64,000 nucleotides of DNA from positions 5,935,001 to 5,999,000 of the forward strand of contig NZ_CP011492.1 in assembly GCF_001011035.1 (NCBI RefSeq), written 5' to 3'. This document shows, piece by piece, positions 6,710 to 14,800 of this stretch (its first letter is position 1; every line of letters starts with the position of its first letter). The position numbers were made by a program, and so were the translations under genes. The notes beneath the pieces are model-generated. The model did not search any database. It had not been told where the DNA came from and was given only the letters and a program-made list of their open reading frames with translations. This DNA comes from Streptomyces sp. CNQ-509. Its GTDB lineage: Bacteria; Actinomycetota; Actinomycetes; Streptomycetales; Streptomycetaceae.

Positions 6710-8317
6710 ATGACCACAGTGGACTACGCCCCCTCCGACGCGGCAGCGACGGCAGGCGCCGTCGAGAACGAGGCCCGGGGGCGGGCGGCCGAACTGCGCC
6801 GCATTCGCGAGCAGGCTCATGCGGGGCCGAGTGAGCGGGCGACCGCTGCGCAGAGGGCCAAGGGGAAGCTGACTGCGCGGGAGCGGATCGATCTGTTGCT
6901 GGACGAGGGGTCGTTCAGTGAGGTGGAGCCGTTGCGGCGGCATCGTGCTTCGGGGTTCGGGCTGGAGGTGAAGCGGCCGTATACCGATGGTGTGATCACG
7001 GGGTGGGGGGCGGTGCACGGGCGGACGGTGTTCGTCTATGCGCACGACTTCAGGATCTTCGGTGGTGCGCTGGGTGAGGCGCATGCGGAGAAGATCCATA
7101 AGATCATGGACAAGGCGATTGCGGCGGGTGCGCCGCTGGTGTCGCTGAATGACGGTGCGGGTGCGCGTATTCAGGAGGGTGTGTCGGCGCTGGCCGGTTA
7201 TGGGGGGATCTTCCAGCGCAATACCCGTGCGTCGGGGGTGATTCCGCAGATCTCGGTGATGCTCGGGCCGTGTGCGGGTGGTGCGGCGTACAGTCCGGCG
7301 CTGACGGATTTCGTGTTCATGGTGCGGGAGACGTCGCAGATGTTCATCACGGGTCCGGACGTGGTGAAGGCGGTGACGGGTGAGGAGATCACGCAGAACG
7401 GTCTGGGTGGTGCGGATGTGCATGCGGAGACCTCGGGGGTGTGTCATTTCGCGTATGACGACGAGGTGACGTGTCTGGAGGAGGTGCGGTATCTGCTGTC
7501 GATGCTGCCGCAGAACAACCGGGAGAATCCTCCGGCGGTGGCGGCGGAGGATCCGGCGGACCGCGGTGGTGAGGTGCTGCTGGATCTGGTGCCGGCGGAT
7601 GGTAACCGGCCGTATGACATGCGCAGGGTGATCGAGGAGCTTGTCGATGACGGTGAGTACCTTGAGGTGCATGAGCGCTGGGCGACGAATCTGATCTGTG
7701 CGCTCACCCGGCTGGACGGTCAGGTGGTGGGGATTGTGGCCAACCAGCCGCAGTCGCTTGCGGGGGTGCTGGACATTGAGGCGAGCGAGAAGGGTGCCCG
7801 CTTTGTCCAGATGTGCGATGCTTTCAATATTCCGATCGTCACCCTGCTCGACGTGCCCGGCTTCCTGCCGGGGGTGGATCAGGAGCACGGCGGGATCATC
7901 AGGCATGGGGCGAAGCTGCTGTATGCGTACTGCAATGCCACGGTGCCGCGGATCTCGGTGGTGTTGCGGAAGGCGTACGGCGGGGCGTACATCGTGATGG
8001 ACAGCCAGTCCATCGGTGCGGATCTGACGTATGCCTGGCCGACCAACGAGATCGCGGTGATGGGCGCGGAGGGCGCGGCGAACGTGATCTTCCGGCGTGA
8101 CATCGCGGCCGCGGACGACCCCGACGCCAAGCGGGCGGAGATGGTCAAGCAGTACAAGGCGGAGCTGATGCACCCCTATTACGCGGCCGAACGCGGCCTC
8201 GTGGACGACGTCATCGACCCCGTGGACACCCGCCAGATCCTCATCCGGTCCCTGGCGATGCTGCGTACGAAACACGCGGACCTGCCGGCGCGCAAGCACG
8301 GCAACCCGCCGCAGTGA
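6710..8317 (+). CDS. pccB: Acyl-CoA (propionyl-CoA) carboxylase beta subunit, carboxyltransferase
   Basis: Carboxyltransferase subunit that moves CO2 from carboxybiotin to propionyl- or acetyl-CoA, giving methylmalonyl- or malonyl-CoA. The 535-aa product has both crotonase-like halves: SLNDGAGARIQEGVSALAGYGGIF with GPCAGGAAYSPALTDF for the acyl-CoA side, and DVPGFLPGVDQEHGGIIRHGAKLLYAY with KAYGGAYIVM for the biotin side. The start is probably the ATG at 6710, matching known PccB N-termini; an in-frame ATG at 6683 would add nine residues. The epsilon-subunit gene follows. The central part (about 6830-8080) uses many T- and G-ending codons (GGT, CAT, GAT, GCG), unlike the C-ending 5' and 3' ends, a sign of different ancestry or gene conversion. 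Confidence 0.92.
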   Translation: MTTVDYAPSDAAATAGAVENEARGRAAELRRIREQAHAGPSERATAAQRAKGKLTARERIDLLLDEGSFSEVEPLRRHRASGFGLEVKRPYTDGVITGWGAVHGRTVFVYAHDFRIFGGALGEAHAEKIHKIMDKAIAAGAPLVSLNDGAGARIQEGVSALAGYGGIFQRNTRASGVIPQISVMLGPCAGGAAYSPALTDFVFMVRETSQMFITGPDVVKAVTGEEITQNGLGGADVHAETSGVCHFAYDDEVTCLEEVRYLLSMLPQNNRENPPAVAAEDPADRGGEVLLDLVPADGNRPYDMRRVIEELVDDGEYLEVHERWATNLICALTRLDGQVVGIVANQPQSLAGVLDIEASEKGARFVQMCDAFNIPIVTLLDVPGFLPGVDQEHGGIIRHGAKLLYAYCNATVPRISVVLRKAYGGAYIVMDSQSIGADLTYAWPTNEIAVMGAEGAANVIFRRDIAAADDPDAKRAEMVKQYKAELMHPYYAAERGLVDDVIDPVDTRQILIRSLAMLRTKHADLPARKHGNPPQ

Positions 8318-8382
8318 CCCCGCCGCCTCCGCACGCCCCGCAGCCCGCAGCCGACCGCGCAGAACAGCCCAGGAGCACACAC

Positions 8383-8595
8383 GTGACCACGCAGCACACC
8401 GAGAACCTCGTCCGCGTCGAGAAGGGCGAGGCCAGCGAGGAGGAGCTCGCCGCGCTCACCGCGGTGCTCCTCGCCCGCGCCGCCGCCCCGCAGCCGACGC
8501 ACGCCCGCCACGGCGGGCACGGCGGCTCCGCGGCACGCTGGCGCCGGCTGGAGCGCCAGCACGGGTTCCGTGCCCCGCACAGCTGGCAGCGCTGA
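8383..8595 (+). CDS. pccE: Acyl-CoA carboxylase epsilon subunit
   Basis: A 70-aa acidic/basic small protein starting at GTG with AGGAG 7 nt upstream. The N-terminus NLVRVEKGEASEEELAALTAVLLAR is the characteristic epsilon-subunit helix. The C-terminus ARWRRLERQHGFRAPHSW is the conserved W-rich tail. In streptomycetes and mycobacteria the epsilon subunit stabilises and activates the alpha-beta carboxylase. It lies 65 bp after the beta-subunit gene and is probably co-transcribed. Confidence 0.88.
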   Translation: MTTQHTENLVRVEKGEASEEELAALTAVLLARAAAPQPTHARHGGHGGSAARWRRLERQHGFRAPHSWQR

Positions 8596-8627
8596 CCCGG
8601 CCGGCGACACCCGGCCCCGCGCACACC

Positions 8628-8654
8628 GAAGGCCCCGCCGCAGGCGGGGCCTTC
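8628..8654. terminator. Bidirectional terminator between pccE and gltX
   Basis: Perfect 12-bp stem GAAGGCCCCGCC/GGCGGGGCCTTC with a GCA loop between two convergent genes. No T-tract is present, as is common in streptomycetes. Confidence 0.75.
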
Positions 8655-8679
8655 ACGCGTCGTCGGCGCCCGCGCCGCC

Positions 8680-10185
8680 TCAGCTCCGCGGCTCCGCCGC
8701 CAGCCTTTTCAGCGCCGCGTCCACGCGCGCCAGCGTCCGCTCGCGGCCCAGCACCTCCAGGGACTCGAAGAGCGGCAGCCCCACCGTCCGCCCCGTCACC
8801 GCGACCCGTACCGGCGCCTGCGCCTTGCCCAGCTTCAGGCCGTGCTCCTCGCCCGCCGCGAGCACCGCCTCCTTCAGCGGCTCAGCCGACCACTCGGCCG
8901 CCGCCAGCTTCGCGCGCGCCGTGCGCAGCAGGTCGGCCGCGCCCGGCTGCCCCGGTTTCATGGCCTTGTCCCACGACTTCTCGTCGAACACCGGCTCGTC
9001 GAGGAAGAGGAAGTCGACGTTGGCGGTGATGTCGGAGAGCACGGTCAGCCGCGTCTGCGCCAGCGGCGCCACCGCCGCGAAGGCGTCGGGGTCGAACGAC
9101 TCCGCCGGCCACGGGGCGTGCGGCGCCCGCAGCCAGGGGGCGCAGCGCTCGGCGAAGTCCTTCACGTCGAGCATGCGGATGTGGTCCGCGTTGATGGCCT
9201 CGGCCTTCTTCAGGTCGAAGCGGGCCGGGTTGGGCACGACGTCGGCGATGTCGAAGGCCGCGACCAGCTCCTCACGGGTGAAGACGTCCCGGTCGGCGGA
9301 GAGCGACCAGCCCAGCAGCGAGAGGTAGTTGATCAGTCCCTCGGGCAGGAAGCCGCGCTCCCGGTAGAGGTTGAGCGAAGCCTGCGGGTCGCGCTTGGAG
9401 AGCTTCTTGTTGCCCTCGCCCATGACGTACGGCAGGTGGCCGAAGTCCGGCACCCGCTTGGCGACGCCGAGGTCGATCAGCGCGCGGTAGAGCGCGATCT
9501 GCCGCGGGGTGGAGGAGAGCAGGTCCTCGCCGCGCAGCACGTGCGTGATCTCCATCAGCGCGTCGTCGACGGGGTTGACCAGGGTGTAGAGCGGGGCACC
9601 GTTGGCGCGCACGATCCCGTAGTCCGTGACGTTCTCGGGTGCGAAGGTCAGCTCGCCGCGGACCAGGTCGGTGAAGGTGATCGTCTCGTCCGGCATGCGG
9701 AAGCGCACGATCGAGGTGCGGCCCTCGGCCTCGTACGCGGCCACCTGCTCGGTGCTCAGGTCGCGGCAGTGCCCGTCGTACCCGGAGGGCCGCCCCGCCG
9801 CGCGCGCCGCCTCGCGGCGCTCCTCCAGCTCCGCCGCGGTGCAGTAGCAGCGGTAGGCGTGTCCGGCGTCCTGGAGCCGGCCGGCCACGTCGGCGTAGAC
9901 GTCCATGCGCTGCGACTGCCGGTACGGCGCGTGCGGGCCGCCGGCCTCGGGGCCCTCGTCCCAGTCGATGCCGAGCCAGCGGAACGAGTCGAGCAGTTGC
10001 TCGTATGACTCCTCGGAGTCGCGGGCCGCGTCGGTGTCCTCGATCCGGAAGACCAGCGAGCCGCCGGTGTGGCGGGCGTACGCCCAGTTGAAGAGGGCGG
10101 TGCGCACCAGGCCCACGTGGGGGTTGCCGGTGGGGGAGGGACAGAAGCGGACCCGCAGGGGGGCCGGGGGGGCTGCGCTAGCCAC
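8680..10185 (-). CDS. gltX: Glutamyl-tRNA synthetase
   Basis: Charges tRNA-Glu with glutamate. In actinomycetes it is also thought to charge tRNA-Gln, with later amidation by GatCAB. The 501-aa class I enzyme shows the HIGH-type signature PSPTGNPHVGLVRTALFN at residues 16-33, RIEDTDAARDSEES, and the KMSKS-type KKLSKRD in the middle; the C-terminal half is the anticodon-binding helical domain. It starts at GTG 10185 and overlaps the upstream FAA-hydrolase gene by 8 bp, so the two are translationally coupled. One tRNA-Gln and two tRNA-Glu genes lie 12 kb away. Confidence 0.95.
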   Translation of the reverse strand: MASAAPPAPLRVRFCPSPTGNPHVGLVRTALFNWAYARHTGGSLVFRIEDTDAARDSEESYEQLLDSFRWLGIDWDEGPEAGGPHAPYRQSQRMDVYADVAGRLQDAGHAYRCYCTAAELEERREAARAAGRPSGYDGHCRDLSTEQVAAYEAEGRTSIVRFRMPDETITFTDLVRGELTFAPENVTDYGIVRANGAPLYTLVNPVDDALMEITHVLRGEDLLSSTPRQIALYRALIDLGVAKRVPDFGHLPYVMGEGNKKLSKRDPQASLNLYRERGFLPEGLINYLSLLGWSLSADRDVFTREELVAAFDIADVVPNPARFDLKKAEAINADHIRMLDVKDFAERCAPWLRAPHAPWPAESFDPDAFAAVAPLAQTRLTVLSDITANVDFLFLDEPVFDEKSWDKAMKPGQPGAADLLRTARAKLAAAEWSAEPLKEAVLAAGEEHGLKLGKAQAPVRVAVTGRTVGLPLFESLEVLGRERTLARVDAALKRLAAEPRS

Positions 10186-10990
10186 GCTTGATCACCTTGT
10201 TGGCGAGAGTGCCGATGCCTTCGATGGTGACGGCGACCTCGTCGCCGTCGTGGAGCGGGCCGACGCCCGCGGGGGTCCCGGTGAGGATGACGTCGCCGGG
10301 CAGCAGCGTCATCGCCTCGGTGACGTGCACGATCAGCTCCGGGACCGAGCGGATCAGGTCCGTGGTGCTGCCGAGCTGGCGCTGGGCGCCGTTGACGGTG
10401 CACTGGATGGCGATGCCCCCGGCGATCCTCTCCGGCCCCAGGTCCGTCTCGACCCAGGGGCCGAGCGGGCAGGAGGTGTCGAAGCCCTTGGCCCTGGCCC
10501 ACTGCTTCTCGCGCCGCTGGACGTCCCGTGCGGTCACGTCGTTCGCACAGGTGTAGCCGAGGATCACGTCCTGGGCCCGCTCCAGCGGCACGTCGCGGCA
10601 GAGCCGGCCGATGACGACGGCCAGCTCCGCCTCGTGCTGCAGGTCCTCGGAGAAGGAGGGGTACGCGATGGGGTCGCCGGGCCCGATCACCGAGGTGGAC
10701 GGTTTGAAGAAGGTGACGGGCACCTCCGGCACCTCGTTGCCCAGCTCCGCGGCGTGCTCGGCGTAGTTGCGGCCGATCGCGACGACCTTGTTGGGGAGGA
10801 CGGGGGGCAGCAACCGCACCTTGTCCAGCGGGAGCTTGCGGCCGGACCGCTCGAACTCGGCGAAGGGATGGCCCTTGATCACGTCGAGGGTGACCTCGCC
10901 CCGCGGGGCGCCCGCCCCGTCGAAGCCGTCGGAGCCCTCGACCACACCGAACGCGACGCTGCCGTCGACGGAGAACCTGGCGATACGCAC
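10178..10990 (-). CDS. Fumarylacetoacetate hydrolase family protein
   Basis: A 270-aa FAH-fold enzyme that cleaves or decarboxylates a 2,4-diketo acid. It resembles the 2-hydroxyhepta-2,4-diene-1,7-dioate isomerase / acylpyruvase branch. The metal-binding motif HEAELAVVIG, the TCANDVTARDVQ segment, KGFDTSCPLGPW and the closing LTGTPAGVG are all present. The 70-residue N-terminal cap ends at VAIGRNYAEHAAELG. It is the first gene of a two-gene unit with gltX, a pairing that is, as I recall, conserved in streptomycetes but not explained by shared pathway. The exact substrate is unknown. Confidence 0.88.
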   Translation of the reverse strand: MRIARFSVDGSVAFGVVEGSDGFDGAGAPRGEVTLDVIKGHPFAEFERSGRKLPLDKVRLLPPVLPNKVVAIGRNYAEHAAELGNEVPEVPVTFFKPSTSVIGPGDPIAYPSFSEDLQHEAELAVVIGRLCRDVPLERAQDVILGYTCANDVTARDVQRREKQWARAKGFDTSCPLGPWVETDLGPERIAGGIAIQCTVNGAQRQLGSTTDLIRSVPELIVHVTEAMTLLPGDVILTGTPAGVGPLHDGDEVAVTIEGIGTLANKVIKRG

Positions 10991-11035
10991 GGGGCCCAGG
11001 TTATCGCCCCGCCGCCGGGCGCCGTGCCGCGCGGG

Positions 11036-11230
11036 TCAGGCGCCGGACGGGATCTCCTCCAGCACCGTACGGCGCGGGTTCGCGGTGCGCTCCGGCGGCT
11101 GGACGGCCGGGGCCGCGGCGGCGATCCGGGCGGCGACCGCCTCGGGCGGCTCGGGAAGCAGCAGGTCCCCGGCGTCGTCGAGGTGGGCGAGGGTGGTGCG
11201 CCGCGGGTTGGCTATGGTGCGGAAGATCAT
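11036..11230 (-). CDS. Small conserved protein with duplicated ANPRRT motif
   Basis: A 64-aa protein that I recognise only as a streptomycete hypothetical. The first 20 residues hold IANPRRTTLAHLDDAG, and the last 20 hold TANPRRTVLEEIP. The motif ANPRRT-[TV]-L is therefore present twice around an acidic/Ala-rich linker. No membrane segment or catalytic motif is visible. It sits 45 bp upstream of the FAA-hydrolase gene on the same strand and could be co-transcribed with it and gltX. The ATG at 11230 lacks an obvious strong ribosome site. The in-frame repeat makes it more credible than a chance reading frame. Confidence 0.6.
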   Translation of the reverse strand: MIFRTIANPRRTTLAHLDDAGDLLLPEPPEAVAARIAAAAPAVQPPERTANPRRTVLEEIPSGA

Positions 11231-11623
11231 GAGGGTTACGCGCGCCTTACGTGCCGGGGCCCGCTGTCGGGCCGACGAGACCGAGCTTTACGGAATGATT
11301 CGCTGTGTCAAGGGAAGGGTAAAGGGCCGCTATTCCCCGCACCGCCGGGACCCATCCCGTACGGCATTGTGACTTTCCTCACCTCGTCGGTGACGAAAGC
11401 CAAATATCGTCGGCCCTGACGTCGGGCTGAAACGGGCCATCTACCTACAGGGGCGACATTTCCCGACCGATAGGCGCGACCCGGGACACGGGCCCGCGCC
11501 ATGCACCTCGTAAGAAAATGTCCGTTATCCCCACCCGTCGCGTCAACCATGTGTAATCTGTCTGGCACGGTGCGTAGTTGCGGTCGAGCTGTTACCCCCG
11601 GGCCTTGTTGGAGATCCCGGCCT

Positions 11624-11635
11624 GTGCTGGAATTC
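11624..11635 (+). promoter_or_regulatory. Box shared by both conservon upstream regions, copy 1
   Basis: GTGCTGGAATTC, identical to 17313-17324, lies 175 bp before the cvnA1 GTG. The flanks of the two copies are otherwise different, which argues for a functional motif (binding site or promoter part) rather than simple duplication. Confidence 0.4.
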
Positions 11636-11765
11636 CACGGACCGTCGCTGGAGTGCAGTCGACGCAGAGGGCGCAACGGGGCGCCACGCGGGGGGCTGTG
11701 CGGGGAGCGTGCGCCGGTTGGTTCACGGCGGGCGGGGGCCTAAGCTCCGGCACGACCAGACGAAC

Positions 11766-11787
11766 GCTCCGGCGCATGCGCCGGAGC
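11766..11787. promoter_or_regulatory. Perfect 22-bp palindrome before cvnA1
   Basis: The half site GCTCCGGCGCA is followed directly by its reverse complement TGCGCCGGAGC. It ends 23 bp before the proposed GTG start, overlapping where a leader or ribosome-proximal operator would sit. It could be a repressor dimer site or an mRNA hairpin controlling cvnA1 translation. Confidence 0.45.
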
Positions 11788-11810
11788 CGGTCCTAGAGGT
11801 TGCGACGCTA

Positions 11811-14800
11811 GTGCAGGGACGATTGAAGACTGACGGCAGCGTTCCGGGCGAGCCTGAGGTGCGTGGGAAGACCGACCGCGCAGCCTCCCTTCGGTACGGC
11901 CAGAGCGCGAGCTCCTCGCCGGACCGGAACGCCGACCGCGGCGGCGCCCGAATACCCGCGCCCGAGGCCGGCGACTTCGCCAGCATGCAGCAGCCCAAGG
12001 GCTCCAAGGGCCCGGGCTCCCGGATCCTGCTGCGCAACTGGCGCATCAGCACCAGACTTGTCTCGCTCCTCGCGCTCCCCGTGGTCGCCGCGACCACGCT
12101 GGGAGCTTTCCGCATCGAGGACTCCTGGCAGAACCTGCAGCAGCTCGAGAACATGAAGCTGCTGACGGACATGACGGAAGAGGCCACCGAACTCGCCGAC
12201 ATGCTCCAGCAGGAGCGCGACAAGTCGGCCGGCCTCATCGTCGACGGCAACCCGAAGCACCCGGACATCACCGACGCCCGCGACGAGACCGACAAGGCCC
12301 TGATCGCCTTCACCCGGTCCGCCGACGAGATCGACACCACCGACGACGAGGACCTCGCCGGGGTCAACAACTCGCTCACGAGCGTCATCGAGAAGCTCAA
12401 CAAGATCAACAGCATTCGCAAGACGGCCTATTCGGACGACACCGGCGGCGCCGCCCAGACGGTCAAGGCGTACGGCGAACTGGTCGACTCCCTGGTCTCG
12501 CTCTCCCAGGACATGGCCCTGGCGACCAGCAACCCGGACATGATCGCCAAGACCCGGGCGCTGGCCACCTTCTCCTCCGCCAAGGAGTACGCGTCCGTCC
12601 AGCAGGCGATCATCAGCGCCGCCCTCGCCGAGGAGCCGCGCGACGAGTTCGCCGAGGCCGACCGGCTGGAAGCCGCCTCCGCCCAGGAGGCGGAGAGCTC
12701 CTCGCTCAAGCTCTTCGCCCACCTCTACTCGGGCCGGATCGGTCTGACGGATCTGATGCGCTCGCTGGACGGCGGCAACGCCTCCGTGCAGCAGGCCGAC
12801 ACGTTCGCCAAGAACCTGGTGAACAACCCGGACAGCATCAAGAACGCCGACATGAGCTACCGGCACTGGTACGAGCTGGACAGCGTCAAGATCGAAGAGA
12901 TGAAGAAGATCGAGCAGCACCTGCTCCAGGAGATGGAGCAGACTGCGCGCGATCTGCGGTCCGAGGCCCAGAACGACGCGATCTTCAACGGCGTGCTGAT
13001 CCTCCTCGTCCTGCTCATCTCGCTCGCCGGCGCCTTCGTCGTCGCCCGCTCCATGGTCCGCTCGCTGCGCCGGCTGCAGGACACCGCGCAGACCGTCGCC
13101 CAGAAGCGGCTGCCCGAGCTGGTCAGGCAGCTCTCCGACGCCGACCCGCAGGACGTCGACACCTCCGTCGAGACCGTGGGCATCCGCAGCCGGGACGAGA
13201 TCGGCAAGGTGGCGTCCGCGTTCGACGACGTGCACCGCGAGGCGGTCCGGCTGGCCGCCGAGCAGGCGCTGCTGCGGGGCAACGTGAACGCGATGTTCAC
13301 CAACCTCTCGCGCCGGAGCCAGGGCCTCATCCAGCGTCAGCTCTCACTCATATCCGAACTGGAGTCCCGCGAGGCGGACCCGGACCAGCTCGAGAACCTC
13401 TTCAAGCTCGACCACCTCGCGACCCGCATGCGCCGCAACGGCGAGAACCTCCTCGTCCTCGCGGGCGAGGAGCCGGGCCGCCGGTGGACCCGCCCGGTCC
13501 CGCTGGTCGACGTGCTGCGCGCCGCCGCCTCCGAGGTGGAGCAGTACGAGCGCATCGAACTCTCCGCCGTGCCCGCCACCCAGGTCGCCGGCCGCGTCGT
13601 CAACGACCTCGTGCACCTGCTGGCCGAGCTGCTGGAGAACGCCACGTCGTTCTCCTCCCCGCAGACCAAGGTGAAGGTCACGGGCCACGCGCTGCCCGAC
13701 GGCCGGGTGCTCGTGGAGATCCACGACACCGGCATCGGTCTGTCGCCCGAGGACCTCGGGGCGATCAACGAGCGGCTGGCCAGCCCGCCCACGGTCGACG
13801 TCTCCGTCTCCCGCCGCATGGGCCTCTTCGTGGTCGGCCGGCTGTCCCTGCGGCACGGCATCCGCATCCAGTTGCGCCCCTCCGACTCCGGCGGCACCAC
13901 CGCGCTGGTCATGCTCCCCGTCGACGTCACGCAGAACGGCGGCGGCGCGGGCGGCAAGCAGCCGGCGGGCGCCGCGTCCGGCGCACCCGGCGCGGGCGCC
14001 GGCAACGGCTCCCCGGGGCGCGGCGGTGCCGCGGCCCGCGCGGGCGCGATGAGCAGGCTCGGCGCCGCGCAGCAGCGCGGCCAGGTGGGGGCGGGCGCAG
14101 GTCCCGGCCGGCCCGCGCTGCCCAGCCGCGACGTCGGCGGGCCCGGCGGTGCGGGCGGCCCCGGCGGTCCCGGCCAGCGGCCCGGGCTGCCCGGGCGCGA
14201 ACCGGCGGGCGCCGGTTCGGCCTTCGGCCGCTCGTCCGGCTCCGGTACGGGCTCCGCCTTCCCGGGGGGTTCGGCCTTCGGCGCCGCACCGGGGGCGAAC
14301 TCCCATTCGGGTAGCGGCCTCGGGTCCTCGCCCGGCCGTTCCGGGCTGCCCGGCAGGCCGGGCGCCGACTCCGGTGCCCGCGAGCCCGCGGAGGCCCAGC
14401 ACACCGGCGCCGGGCTGCGCGACTCCGGCCGCGACCGGCACGAGGGCCCGCGGCAGCACGACGACGCCGACACCACGCAGTTCTCCCGCCCCGACACCGC
14501 GGGCCCGCCGCCCGGCGGCGCCGCAGGCATCCCGGCGTTCGGCTCCGTGCCGCCGCCGCGCTCCCCGCAGGCGCCCGTACCCGGCGAGTCGGCCGCGTAC
14601 GGCGCCCCGCAGGACACCGGCGAGCACCCGGCGCCGCCGTTGCAGCGCCGCCCGCAGTCCGGTCCGGGCGACACCGGGGCGCACCCCGTGGCCCGCCCCG
14701 GCGGCGGCCCGCAGGACACCGGCGCCCACGCGCTGCCCCCGGCTGCCCCCGCGTCGTACGACACGGGCGAGCACCCGGTGGCGCGTCCGGGTCCCGGTGA

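Larger units (their letters stand above)
11231..11810. other. Intergenic region upstream of conservon 1
   Basis: 580 bp without a supported gene. The part at 11280-11560 is distinctly less GC-rich than the genes and is the likely home of divergent promoters. It holds a 12-bp box (11624-11635) repeated upstream of cvnA2, and a perfect 22-bp palindrome (11766-11787) next to the cvnA1 start. No convincing -35/-10 pair was identified. Confidence 0.5.
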
